Shown: in pieces, positions 35,365-44,536 of the stretch
Layout: each line of letters opens with the position of its first letter
How positions within the stretch are numbered: the first letter of the stretch is position 1
NCBI RefSeq assembly: GCF_014697625.1
Contig: NZ_JACJSG010000033.1
Span: 1 to 64,000 of the forward strand
DNA length: 64,000 nucleotides
DNA from: Anabaena azotica FACHB-119
GTDB lineage: Bacteria > Cyanobacteriota > Cyanobacteriia > Cyanobacteriales > Nostocaceae
Reading direction: 5' to 3'
Made by a program: the position numbers and the translations under genes
Notes under the pieces: model-generated
The model's input: the letters and a program-made list of their open reading frames with translations, nothing else
Database searches by the model: none
What the model was told of the DNA's origin: nothing

Positions 35365-35811
35365 ATGACTGACATAAACCCCGACAACACTGGAACTATT
35401 ACGATCGCAGTACAGCCTCAAGACAATGGACAGTATATTTGTCAGTTATCATCGTCTCTGAGCGATTCGCCTAGAGAAAATATACAATGCTACGGTCAAA
35501 CTAAGGAACACGCGATCGCGATCGCTTTGGAACAGTTAGCTCAGGAATATCGCCAAATAGCCGAACAACAACAAAATATAGATTGGCTCACGGTTGAGCG
35601 TTCAGACTCTGGTGAAGCAATTACCAAGCATTATCATGTGACTCTACACTACGAACGCATTGGTGAAGCAGAATCGAAGTTTGACGCAATGAACGATACT
35701 ATTATGGGAAATACGGTGGTGGAGAATGCGAAAATCACCGTGATTCAAATTGATTCAGATATACCTATAGATCCATTAACGCGATCGCGACCATCACCCA
35801 CATTTTCCTGA
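35365..35811 (+). CDS. hypothetical cyanobacterial protein
   Basis: 148 residues. No recognised domain; N-terminal half beta-rich (TITIAVQPQDNGQYICQLSSS), then a helix (HAIAIALEQLAQEYRQIAEQQQ) and a polar C-terminus. No signal peptide or membrane segment. Two overlapping HIP1-like GCGATCGCG motifs around 35514-35524 are coding. It sits in the toxin-antitoxin-rich stretch but nothing links it to those genes. Confidence 0.55.
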   Translation: MTDINPDNTGTITIAVQPQDNGQYICQLSSSLSDSPRENIQCYGQTKEHAIAIALEQLAQEYRQIAEQQQNIDWLTVERSDSGEAITKHYHVTLHYERIGEAESKFDAMNDTIMGNTVVENAKITVIQIDSDIPIDPLTRSRPSPTFS

Positions 35812-35976
35812 GACTGGTATATAACGCCAATTCTGACAAGAATGAGAGCATTACTTGATACGCATACCTTAATGAATCCCCTTGTATTGAAGTACACAAA
35901 GGGATTACGCTTTTTAGCGATCGCTTGCTTGCTGATTATGGGAATCCTAAGTAATGGTGAATTTACAAGTATTGCT

Positions 35977-36318
35977 ATGGAGAAAATCGTTTTACAAGAC
36001 AAGGATGTTATCTCGATAGAGAAAGATAAAAGTCTAATCGGAGCTTCAACTTTTAAAGCTAATGAGATTTATATTTATTTACGCGACAAAATAGCAAGGG
36101 ATGTGGGGATAGAAGCGGCTGATGAATGGGTTTTTGAGGGATTACCATGTGAACTTTTGACAGCAGAGGGTCAAGGGTGGCAATCAGGGAAGGTTTGGTT
36201 TTGCTTGGAATTTATACCTGATGAGAAAGAAAATTCCAACGAAACAGACGATGAACCTACAAAAGCCTTGCCTGAGTCGCCACTAGATGATTTACGAGCA
36301 GAGCTACTTGATAGCTAG
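35977..36318 (+). CDS. KGK-domain protein
   Basis: 113 residues from the ATG at 35977. The segment FEGLPCELLTAEGQGWQSGKVWFCLEFIPDE and the C-terminal SPLDDLRAELL match the cyanobacterial KGK family as I know it; the name-giving KGK is SGK here. Function unknown. The frame continues upstream to an ATG at 35842 whose first residues, MRALLDTHTL, look like the start of a PIN toxin and are followed by a hydrophobic stretch. I treat that part as a remnant, but a 158-residue fusion is possible. Confidence 0.65.
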   Translation: MEKIVLQDKDVISIEKDKSLIGASTFKANEIYIYLRDKIARDVGIEAADEWVFEGLPCELLTAEGQGWQSGKVWFCLEFIPDEKENSNETDDEPTKALPESPLDDLRAELLDS

Positions 36319-36698
36319 GTGACTTACAAGCCCAAATACCTATACCCTACCCCACTTCCTCTAAAAACATGGCATTTTTAAAGGCATACAAAATGGCATT
36401 CCTAATGGGCATAAAACATGGCGTATTTTCAGAGAGGTATAGGGTAGGTACAGGGTATTAGTTATTAGTTAATATTTGCTTCATAGTAACTGTTACCTCA
36501 AATGTCAAGAGATACAACTAAGTATAAGTAAATTATAATTCTTATTAATGTATTATCTATTTTTCTTATAATTAAAATTCTGGTTGTTTACTTCATTTAC
36601 CCATCATCAAATTACCAATGAGTAAAAATAGAGTAAAATAAAAATAATCAGTTTCTTTTATTTCCTAAATCGTCTACCAGTTAAGCTCTTAACAAATA
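36319..36698. other. intergenic region, 380 bp
   Basis: Three imperfect ATGGCAT-type units (36370-36427) lie between CCTATACC (36339-36346) and its complement GGTATAGG (36436-36443). No gene recognised. AT-rich DNA leads to the tRNA. Confidence 0.5.
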
Positions 36699-36769
36699 AG
36701 CGGGCGGCGGGAATCGAACCCGCATTAATAGCTTGGAAGGCTATAGTTTTACCACTAAACTACGCCCGC
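36699..36769 (-). tRNA. tRNA-Gly(UCC)
   Basis: A 71-nt cloverleaf: acceptor GCGGGCG / CGCCCGC, D-arm with TAGTTTAGTGGTAAAA, anticodon stem ATAGC/GCTAT with loop CTTCCAA (anticodon TCC at 36735-36737 of the plus strand), T-loop GGTTCGAATCCC. Discriminator U; CCA is not encoded. Confidence 0.97.
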
Positions 36770-36841
36770 AAAATTCTAACTTTAATAATGTAGCACAGTC
36801 TCACCTAAACTTCAAGTATTTTTTCTAAACTGGACAAATGA

Positions 36842-38233
36842 CTATTGACTAGTTGGCTCTATTCTAATTCTGACAAAGAAATTACTGAAGTCTGGTTTGT
36901 CACCATTACGGTTTTGAGCAGGGGTAAATTTTTCGTTTCTGAATAAATCGCTGACAAGTTGCTCGTATACGCCTTTTTGGGCTTGTAAACTTGACGGTTC
37001 TATGGTGAGAACTATAGCCTGTTGGAAATTACCATCTTTATCAATTACCAAACTCGCTAGTAACTGCGCTGGCTGGATGGTGAAATCGCCGGGAAGATAG
37101 CTAGAGTCTACCGTTTTTTGACTGCTGCCTGCGTATTGAACCAAGATTTCAGGTAAATCATTGGCTAATTGGCGTGCTTCTGCTTCGGCTACAGGTGATA
37201 ATAGGGCGTAGACGCTAAGCGGCTTGTCGCTAGACATCGCACCCCTAGCAGTAGAATTTGATGAATTACTCTCAGTCGCTGTATTTGCAGGTTCTTCCGT
37301 TGGCGTTGGTGTATATCTCTCAGTAGGAGTTTTTGCAGGTTCCCCATTAGGACTAGGAGAATTGTCCGCAGGCGGAGTGCTTGCAGTTTCTCCCGGTGGA
37401 TTTTGAGAACTATTTTCAGACGGAGAATTTGCAGTTTCTCCATTAGGATTCGATGAACTATTTTCAGACGGAGAATTTGCAGTTTCTCCATTAGGATTCG
37501 ATGAATTATCCCCAGGCGGAGAATTTGCAGTTTCTGATGTTGCTGGAGTATCTTCGCTACCTCGTGGAGTTTGTCCTTCCACTGCTGGCGACTCTTGTAC
37601 TTGTTCTGGTGTAACAGGTGGAATATCTGAGGGTAGCTGCTGTCCCTGTCCGAGTTCAATTTCTTCCCGACGCTTCCAAGGAAGTTCACCTACGGGAACT
37701 GTCGGTGTGGGTGTTGGTGTGGGTTCTGGTTGCGTAGTTACTGTAGGCGTTGGTTCTGGCGTAGGTGTCGGTTCTGGTTCTGTGGTGACTGTAGGTGTCG
37801 GTTCTGGTTGTGTAGTTGCCGTAGGTGTAGGTGTAGACTCGGCTTGAGGAACTACTTCCGGTGGAGACTGAGCAATATTACTATTATTTTGCGGTTGGGA
37901 CTGCTCATCAGGATTTATAATTTCCGCATCCTGATTTGTGGAAGTTGGCGGTGCTGTGGTAGTTGTTGGTGCAGACTGTTGAGCTTGTCGAGTAGCAGGT
38001 TTATCTGTAGAGTTGCTTTGAGGAGGAACGTCTATCAACTCAATAGGGACAGCACTTTGATTTTCCTGTGGAAACCACAATCCCACAGCATTAGATGAAC
38101 GTATTAACCAAAAAGCTAATAAGTGCAGTGAAGCTGAACCTAAAGCTACACCAAACCATAAGCCTGGAGGATCATTGTGTCGCCGCCAGACTTTAGCGCG
38201 AGTAGGAGTTTTATCCGCTACCGATGTTGTCAT
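36842..38233 (-). CDS. proline-rich TonB-like membrane protein
   Basis: 463 residues. Cytoplasmic N-terminus, one membrane anchor (about 25-45, GLWFGVALGSASLHLLAFWLI), a long Pro/Thr/Ser/Asn-rich spacer (about 60-350) and a C-terminal globular segment (about 360-463; LSVYALLSPVAEAEARQLANDLPEIL ... VVIDKDGNFQQAIVLTIEP) resembling TonB C-domains. A periplasm-spanning energy transducer or envelope linker is likely. The spacer contains three near-identical NPNGETANSPSENSS-type units (DNA 37390-37520), a recent tandem expansion. It is preceded by AGGGGAC heptamers just upstream of the ATG. No ExbB/ExbD genes nearby. Confidence 0.75.
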   Translation of the reverse strand: MTTSVADKTPTRAKVWRRHNDPPGLWFGVALGSASLHLLAFWLIRSSNAVGLWFPQENQSAVPIELIDVPPQSNSTDKPATRQAQQSAPTTTTAPPTSTNQDAEIINPDEQSQPQNNSNIAQSPPEVVPQAESTPTPTATTQPEPTPTVTTEPEPTPTPEPTPTVTTQPEPTPTPTPTVPVGELPWKRREEIELGQGQQLPSDIPPVTPEQVQESPAVEGQTPRGSEDTPATSETANSPPGDNSSNPNGETANSPSENSSSNPNGETANSPSENSSQNPPGETASTPPADNSPSPNGEPAKTPTERYTPTPTEEPANTATESNSSNSTARGAMSSDKPLSVYALLSPVAEAEARQLANDLPEILVQYAGSSQKTVDSSYLPGDFTIQPAQLLASLVIDKDGNFQQAIVLTIEPSSLQAQKGVYEQLVSDLFRNEKFTPAQNRNGDKPDFSNFFVRIRIEPTSQ

Positions 38234-38242
38234 ATTTATAGC

Positions 38243-38277
38243 AGGGGACAGGGGACAGGGGACAGGGGACAGGGGAC
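38243..38277. repeat. STRR, five AGGGGAC heptamers
   Basis: Immediately upstream of the TonB-like gene's start (10 bp). The rest of the 38234-38415 gap has no recognisable gene. Confidence 0.85.
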
Positions 38278-38415
38278 AAGGCTGTAAGCCTTTTCAAGTA
38301 AAGGTTTTATGATTTGTTGATCTCCTGATCTATCAGGCGACTGCTATATATATACAGTTGATTCGGAGCTACTGTTGTCTAGGAAATGGAGGCTAGAGGC
38401 TAGAGATTAGGTGGC

Positions 38416-41400
38416 TCAAGGGCTGCTAATTTTGGAATTGGTATTAGCCTTAACCATTGATTCTGAATTAACAACAAAGGTCAGGACTGTTTCATCTACT
38501 CCTTTAAGTTTTAGCGGACTACCTTTAGTAATTTCTTCATCTTGTAAGTAATCTGCCACAGCCGCAGAAACCAGAATTGTACCGGGAACAGCAGCAGCTT
38601 GCAATCTGGCGGCAATATTCACACTAGGGCCAATGGCTGTATAATCGGCTCGTTCAGCACTACCAAACATACCTACAACAGCCGTCCCTTGGTGAATACC
38701 ACAGCGAAACTGTACACCACCATCAGTATGAGAGTCAAAGATGCCTTGATCATACCAGCGCTGATTTAATTGCCGCAATGAACGTTGCATCGCTCTAGCT
38801 GTATTTATAGCTCGATGTACCTGTTCATTTGGGGTAAGTTCTTCAGGCGCTCCGTAGAGAGCTAAGATCGCATCCCCCATAAACTTATCTACAGTACCAC
38901 CATTGTCAAACACCGCCTTGGTCATAGCTTCTAAATACTCATTCAGTAATTCTGCTACTCGGCGGGATCTGAGAGTATTAGATAACTGTGTAAAACCAAC
39001 GATGTCACTAAACAGCACTGTAATTAAGCGCGGTTCTGGTCGTAAATCCAAGCTTAACGCACCCGCAGCCGCTTTTGACACCAACGCAGGTGGCAAAAAG
39101 CGCTTGAGAACTGATTCTGTGAGGTAGGTGTTTAACTCCAAGACTCGCCTTTCATTTTCCTTCAAGGCTAGAAGATTGCGAACTTCTGCCAGAAGTTCCC
39201 GGTCGTTAAATGGTTTGGCTAAATAAGCGTCCGCGCCATTTTCTGTACTTTCAATGCGGGTTTCTTCATCAACTTTGGCAGTGAGTAAGATGATTGGTGT
39301 TCCCTTGAGCTTGGCTTCTGCGCGAATCATCCTTATCATCTCGACACCTGTCACCATAGGCATCATCAAGTCGGTGATGATCAGGTTGGGTGAGAGTTCC
39401 TCGGCTTTGCCAAACCCCTCATAACCATTACGAGCTGTATACACTTGATAACCGCTACGGCGGAGAATATCGGAAACGTAAGTCCGCAAATCTGGGTTGT
39501 CGTCAACAACGAGGATGGAGTGGGGGGATTGGGGATTGGGGGCTGGAGACTGGGGATTGGGGATTGGGGATTGGTGAGACAGCGCTGCAGGAGGGTTTCC
39601 CTCCGTAGGCGACTGCGTTCGCCCTTGGCGTGCCGGAGGCATACCCGGAGGGTGATTGACTGTTTCTAGATCATCATCTGTGCTTTCTACTAGTTCTAAG
39701 TCGGCTAGTTCTACGCTGGCGCGGCTGGTGGTGAGTTCGGTTGGGGTGTCTATTACTTGCTGTGCGGGTAGATGAGCATCACCAGTTAGCAAGCAGAGGG
39801 TGAAAGTAGTGCCTTTACCGTAAACTGAATCTACGCTGACTTTGCCGCCATGTAGTTCTACTAATTCTTTAACTAGGGCTAAACCTAAGCCGCTACCTTC
39901 ATAGGTACGATTTTCTGAACCTTCGGCTTGGCGGAAGCGTTCAAATAGATGGGGGATTTGTTCTTTGACAATGCCGATACCTGTGTCTTTGACTTGTAAG
40001 ATGCAGTTGTTGTCTTGAGATTGTAGCTTAACGCTGATTGTGCCACCTTCTGGTGTAAATTTCATGGCATTTGACAGGAGGTTATAAACCACTTTGTCAA
40101 ATTTTTCCATGTCTATGTATACTTTGGGGCATTCCTCTAATTGGGTGACTAGATTTAGTGCCTTTTTCTCGCAGTAGGGACGAAATGACTCGGCTATTTG
40201 GCTGACAAAATCAACTAAATTACAAGGACGGAAACTAGGCTGCATTCTGCCTGCATCCAGGCGTTGCAAGTCTAGTAGTTGGTTGACTAGCCGCAGGAGT
40301 CGCCGGGAGTTACGCAAGGCGATCGCACTTTGGGCATGAGATAACCCCTCACCCGTTCCCACCGCCGATTCTAACGGCCCTTGAATTAAGGTGATGGGTG
40401 TGCGAAATTCATGGGATATATTCTGGAAAAATTCGGTTTTTTGTTTGTCTAGTTGTAACAAGCGTTCGGCTTGTTCGCGGGTTTTTTGGTATAGATGCGC
40501 CTGTTGTACTGCGATCGCCGCTTGTGCCGCTACGGCTTTTGTTAGTTCAATATCAGATGATAGCCACTTCCTCGCTTTCTTTTCTTCCCGCAAGGTGATA
40601 CTACCAATACATTTACCATCCGCTAGTAAGGGGACAATCATCAGCGATCGCGATCGTATTTTCAAAGGCAAGTCAAACCCCTTGCTTTGCCAAACCGAAT
40701 GATTTATATCCGTAATTATAACAGGTTCATTTGTTCTTAATATTTCTTGTAAAATGGGATTTTCTCTAATTCTTGCTTGAGATTCTGGTAATTCCTGTGT
40801 GATCGGATGATGATTTTCCCCGATACCTGCGCCATGCTGGGAACTATCATATAACCCCACACACTTAACAAATTCATCTTCCTCAGTCCACAAAGACAAG
40901 ACACAACCATCGACTTGTAAAGCTTGCCCCAATTGTTGGGTAATCGCTGCAAAAATATCTTCAGGGTTGAGACTAGAGCGAATCGCGGTTGTAATTGTAT
41001 TAATTAAAGACTCCCGCTTGGCCAGCGCCCGTACTTGCTCGTAAGCATAAGCCTGGGACAAAGCCAAAGCAGCTTGATCCGCTACCATCGAAACTAACTG
41101 CACTTCTTCCTCTCTCCAGACACGCGCCTGAGAACATTGGTGCAGCGCCAAGACAGCCATCAGTTCTTGTTGGCAAATCAAGGGGACAATTAAACTAGAA
41201 CGGATATTAGCCGCAGCAAAAGCATCACACCTGTGCTGCATATCATAAATGCGCTCATCACCAGTCACATCATGAATTATCTGCACCTCGCGGGTTTCCC
41301 AGACAGTCTCAGCCACAACAGTCAGGGGAGCCGAATCATTGACAGTTGTTGCCGATTGTGCAGTCCTCTGGTAGATAAAACCTTCGTCTACTAATTGCCC

Positions 41401-41964
41401 ATCTTGAAACGGACGTAATAGACACACATCCACCTCTAACATATGACCAACAGTATCGACAATTGCTTGCAAAATTTGTCGATAGTCTAAAGCGCTACGG
41501 ATAGTGTTGGTGACTGTATTCAGCAATGATTCTTGACGCAGCGTGCGCGTCAATTCCCGCGTGCGGGCTTTGAGAACATTGTGCGTGTCAAGGGCTTGGC
41601 GGACTACACCTTTGAGTTCTTCGGCTTCCCAAGGTTTGGTGACATATTTGAATACCTTACCAGCATTAATTGCTTCTACTAAGTCTTCTACGTCAGTGTA
41701 ACCAGTTAAGATAATCCGAATAATATCTGGATATTGCGTAGCTGTCAGGCTGAGAAATTCTGTACCACTCATGATCGGCATTCGCTGATCGGAGATGATC
41801 ACAGCGACATCACCCTCTTGCGCCAGCAGATCTAGCGCCGCAGGGCCGGATATCGCCCTCAACACCTTGTAGTCACGATAGAAGGTGCGGTAAAGCAAGT
41901 CAAGGTTGTCTGGTTCATCGTCAACAACCAAAATTTTGGGCTTACTGTTTACTGGAGATTTCAT
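38416..41964 (-). CDS. cyaC: CyaC-type adenylate cyclase (REC-GAF-GAF-HisKA-HATPase-REC-cyclase)
   Basis: 1182 residues. Receiver 1 (10-125, Asp59), two GAF domains (about 150-305 and 325-490), HisKA (His518 in NISHEFRTPIT), HATPase (about 615-725), receiver 2 (815-930, Asp865) and a class III cyclase domain (about 975-1165). Metal-binding Asp987 (LFSDIVGFT) and Asp1031 (DKFMGDAI); substrate-specifying Lys1027 and Thr1109 (DYTAIG), the Lys/Thr pair of class IIIb bicarbonate-responsive cyclases. This is the domain order described for Anabaena CyaC (about 1155 residues). The extra length is a repeat-derived linker (771-816) before receiver 2. It makes cAMP in response to a phosphorelay. Soluble. 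AGGAAAG precedes the ATG. Confidence 0.9.
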   Translation of the reverse strand: MKSPVNSKPKILVVDDEPDNLDLLYRTFYRDYKVLRAISGPAALDLLAQEGDVAVIISDQRMPIMSGTEFLSLTATQYPDIIRIILTGYTDVEDLVEAINAGKVFKYVTKPWEAEELKGVVRQALDTHNVLKARTRELTRTLRQESLLNTVTNTIRSALDYRQILQAIVDTVGHMLEVDVCLLRPFQDGQLVDEGFIYQRTAQSATTVNDSAPLTVVAETVWETREVQIIHDVTGDERIYDMQHRCDAFAAANIRSSLIVPLICQQELMAVLALHQCSQARVWREEEVQLVSMVADQAALALSQAYAYEQVRALAKRESLINTITTAIRSSLNPEDIFAAITQQLGQALQVDGCVLSLWTEEDEFVKCVGLYDSSQHGAGIGENHHPITQELPESQARIRENPILQEILRTNEPVIITDINHSVWQSKGFDLPLKIRSRSLMIVPLLADGKCIGSITLREEKKARKWLSSDIELTKAVAAQAAIAVQQAHLYQKTREQAERLLQLDKQKTEFFQNISHEFRTPITLIQGPLESAVGTGEGLSHAQSAIALRNSRRLLRLVNQLLDLQRLDAGRMQPSFRPCNLVDFVSQIAESFRPYCEKKALNLVTQLEECPKVYIDMEKFDKVVYNLLSNAMKFTPEGGTISVKLQSQDNNCILQVKDTGIGIVKEQIPHLFERFRQAEGSENRTYEGSGLGLALVKELVELHGGKVSVDSVYGKGTTFTLCLLTGDAHLPAQQVIDTPTELTTSRASVELADLELVESTDDDLETVNHPPGMPPARQGRTQSPTEGNPPAALSHQSPIPNPQSPAPNPQSPHSILVVDDNPDLRTYVSDILRRSGYQVYTARNGYEGFGKAEELSPNLIITDLMMPMVTGVEMIRMIRAEAKLKGTPIILLTAKVDEETRIESTENGADAYLAKPFNDRELLAEVRNLLALKENERRVLELNTYLTESVLKRFLPPALVSKAAAGALSLDLRPEPRLITVLFSDIVGFTQLSNTLRSRRVAELLNEYLEAMTKAVFDNGGTVDKFMGDAILALYGAPEELTPNEQVHRAINTARAMQRSLRQLNQRWYDQGIFDSHTDGGVQFRCGIHQGTAVVGMFGSAERADYTAIGPSVNIAARLQAAAVPGTILVSAAVADYLQDEEITKGSPLKLKGVDETVLTFVVNSESMVKANTNSKISSP
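39517..39653. repeat. STRR plus palindromic repeat inside cyaC
   Basis: GGGGATT/GGGGACT heptamers at 39525-39575 and a GGGTTTCCCTCCG...CGGAGG-type element at about 39592-39652. Together they encode the Pro/Gln/Asn-rich linker NPQSPAPNPQSP. Reading frame is preserved. Confidence 0.75.
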
Positions 41965-42523
41965 GCACCGCTTTCCTGCTGTAACGGCAGTCGAATAAAG
42001 GTTAATCTGATGGGGAAGGATTTTTTCACAGTAATCTGTCTTAATGACTTATCAAAACTGCCATATTAGCGCAGTGCGATGGGTTTGTGTATCATTTTTT
42101 GCCTCACAGATTTGATGCCTATTAACCAAATCTTGCCTCACCTCCAACAAATACATTTCAGTCTTTCTTTATACATTCTTCCCGTCTGGTACGAAAACCA
42201 GATAAAACTACATATTAAGTTTGCCCTTTGTGACCATTGCACTAACATATTTACGTAAATTTTATTTATGACAGGATCTGAGGGACTGGGGACTGGGGGA
42301 TGAGGGAGTGGGGGGAGATGTGGTACGACTGCGCGGTAGTTGAGCGTAGTCGAAACTCATCAACCGGGAGTAACCCACCCCTAACCCCTCCAGGGAGGGA
42401 AGGAGTAGTCGAAGCTCACCAACCGGGAGTGGGAAGAACTATGGACTGTTGACTAATGACCATTGACTAATAACTATTAAATTAATTTACAACTCCAATT
42501 TTCCCAGTTGCTGTTTAGAATAT
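41965..42523. other. intergenic region with dispersed repeats
   Basis: It contains two copies of GTAGTCGAAACTCATCAACC-like DNA (42343-42369 and 42404-42430), the dispersed TAACCCACCCCTAACCCCTC sequence (42371-42399) also found inverted at 22497-22526, and GGGGACT heptamers around 42274-42300. No gene recognised. Confidence 0.6.
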
Positions 42524-43183
42524 TTGAGAAGATTTTATTTGAATAAGATTAATATTCAACTAACCTTGACATACTGGTTTTTTAATTCATCTCGCCGCAA
42601 GCCGGTTACAGCAGCAGCCGAGTCAGTTTCTCACGGGTTCTATGTTCGTGCTGCCACATCTGCTGATTTGACTGGTATTTCCCAAATTATTGCCGAAAGT
42701 TTTCACTCTCAGAATGGTTTCTGGGGATGGGCTTTTCCACTACTACGTTTGGGTATTTATGAGGATTTCAGGCATCGCCTGCTGTCACCCGCTCCCCATC
42801 ACCTCTGCTTGGTGGCTGTGGAAATTACTGACAAGGGAACAGAGAATTTATTGGGAACTGTAGAGATTGGTGTGCGTTTTAATGATTACTGGACACAATC
42901 TGGTAAAAGTTTCCCTTATCTGTCCAATTTAGCTGTTCATGCTAAATATCGTCGGCATGGGGTGGCTTCACAGTTACTTCTCAAATGTGAACAGGTCTCT
43001 CAGGAATGGGGATTTCAAGACTTGTACCTCCACGTTTTGGAAAATAACTATCAAGCACGGCAACTTTATTTTAAGCTGGGGTATCGGGTATACGAGGTTG
43101 ATTCTCACTGGAATAGTTTTTTCTTTAGGCGCTCTCAACAAATTCTGCTGCATAAACATATCAACCCTAATTTAGCTAGCTAA
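42524..43183 (+). CDS. GNAT-family N-acetyltransferase
   Basis: Up to 219 residues. The GNAT core starts at about residue 38 (FYVRAATSADLTGISQIIAESFH). The acetyl-CoA motif is NLAVHAKYRRHGVASQLLLKCEQ (R-R-H-G-V-A), followed by LHVLENNYQARQLYFKLGYRVYE, typical of RimI-like enzymes. The start is uncertain: no in-frame ATG occurs near the N-terminus, and TTG codons at 42524 and 42539 are candidates. Substrate unknown. Monocistronic. Confidence 0.8.
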   Translation: MRRFYLNKINIQLTLTYWFFNSSRRKPVTAAAESVSHGFYVRAATSADLTGISQIIAESFHSQNGFWGWAFPLLRLGIYEDFRHRLLSPAPHHLCLVAVEITDKGTENLLGTVEIGVRFNDYWTQSGKSFPYLSNLAVHAKYRRHGVASQLLLKCEQVSQEWGFQDLYLHVLENNYQARQLYFKLGYRVYEVDSHWNSFFFRRSQQILLHKHINPNLAS

Positions 43184-43966
43184 ATTTGCTTGTATGGTGG
43201 AATTAGGGGATGCGATCGCCTACATAACAGAAACGTTGACATAGATGTAATTAAGATTCCTCATCTTGGCGATATCTAATCTCCAATATTATTCTCTGTA
43301 CAGATTTTTTCTCAGTGATTTGCGTTCTTCACCTTAATACTTTGGTTAAAAATAATGAGCTGATTAACTTAGCTTTAACTAACAAGATATGAAGAAGTTG
43401 GGGATGAAGATTAATTGAGTAAATGGGCTTTTATCCTTTGGTTTCGCACCATTCCAAGACCGTAGAAGCCATCACTGTCAATCGTTCTATGAATATAATT
43501 GAGTGAAGTTATACTAATTTTTCTGTAGAAATGCTCCCATTTATCTTTTTTATTGAATTTATATTATTCGATGTCAAAGAATGTAATGTGAATTAAGCAA
43601 GTTTCACATACAATAGAAATTTATTATGTTCATAGTAAAGACAAACATATAATTATGATTTGATATCAATATCAGTAAAATTACGTTAAAGAAATTACTA
43701 AATCCTTACAGTAACTTGTCATTGAAGATATGGGACTTTATCAAAACTTTAAAGAAAAAGTGCATAATATTAGAGACAATTTCGAGTAATTCACATACAA
43801 TGTGATTACTTAAATACGTGATTAACCTTAATTTATCTGTATCTTAGTTAAATTGAATAACCAATTTATCTTACTAAGAAACAATCAAGACGAAAGTGGA
43901 TTTAATTAAAAAATTTCCACTGTTAAGTCTTGCAAGCAACGCAGTTATTAAAAAGTTTACAAAAAC
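43184..43966. other. long AT-rich intergenic region
   Basis: No gene recognised over about 780 bp. The palindrome at 43791-43805 and a second TTCACATACAAT (43602-43613) are the only patterns. This may be a long leader or promoter region for the gene at 43967. Confidence 0.5.
43791..43805. promoter_or_regulatory. possible operator palindrome
   Basis: TCACAT-ACA-ATGTGA, a 6-bp perfect dyad about 165 bp upstream of the 43967 gene. The half TCACATACAAT recurs at 43603-43613. It does not have the TGTGA-N6-TCACA order of CRP sites. Speculative. Confidence 0.25.
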
Positions 43967-44506
43967 ATGGATAGCGAAAACCTCCGACGCTATCAAGTCA
44001 CTATGGTATCAACTTACTACGCTGACACAAGTTGCCTTGATGATTTTGTCATGTCAGATGGAACCGGGCAATCATATAGCTCGGACATTATGACACTTCT
44101 GCACAGTGGGAAAGTTTTGATCGTCAATAGTCGGAGACGAAATGGATTAATATTGTTTAAGCGCTACCATGCAGAATTTGCGGGGCCTGGTGCAGCTATT
44201 GGTGGAGATTATGATGACGATTGCCAAATGGTAATACCTATAGGCAATCTTTCGCTACTAACACCCGAATCTTATGAAGAACGCCAAAAAGCTTATTTAA
44301 TAAGACGACAGTGGATTCGCTTAATTAAACAAATTACAGAAAACCCAATACCTCAGCAGCGAGTACAAAGAATATTAGATCAATTTGAACAGTATTTTCC
44401 ACCCGCAACAGTAGCTGAATTGCCCGATATTGCTTTTGCTTTATTGGTGGGAGTACTACCGCAAACCGTAAGTATGGTACGCCGTTGGGGTAGCGAAGGG
44501 GAATGA
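43967..44506 (+). CDS. hypothetical protein
   Basis: 179 residues, no recognised domain. The N-terminal half is beta-rich (YQVTMVSTYYADTSCLDDFVMSDGTG, GKVLIVNSRRRNGLILFKRYHAEF); the C-terminal half is helical (QWIRLIKQITENPIPQQRVQRILDQFEQYFPP). No signal peptide or membrane segment. The start could be the ATG at 44003 instead. The preceding 780-bp gap suggests an independent promoter. It ends just before GGGGACT heptamers and is convergent with hisC. Confidence 0.6.
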   Translation: MDSENLRRYQVTMVSTYYADTSCLDDFVMSDGTGQSYSSDIMTLLHSGKVLIVNSRRRNGLILFKRYHAEFAGPGAAIGGDYDDDCQMVIPIGNLSLLTPESYEERQKAYLIRRQWIRLIKQITENPIPQQRVQRILDQFEQYFPPATVAELPDIAFALLVGVLPQTVSMVRRWGSEGE

Positions 44507-44536
44507 GGGGCTGGGGACTGGGGACTGGGTAAGAAA

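Noticed and set aside
36338..36449. Inverted CCTATACC/GGTATAGG pair as a mobile-element end
   Set aside because: Arms only 8 bp, the surrounding similarity is partly mirror rather than inverted, and no target duplication is visible.
37189..37689. 166-codon minus-strand frame inside the TonB-like gene
   Set aside because: An alternative frame of the tandemly repeated Pro/Asn-rich region.
39390..39669. Two plus-strand frames opposite cyaC encoding Gly/Trp-rich repeats
   Set aside because: Antisense readings of the GGGGATT heptamers inside cyaC.
43896..44093. 65-codon frame overlapping the start of the 43967 gene
   Set aside because: Out of frame with the longer, better-composed gene and without a start signal.
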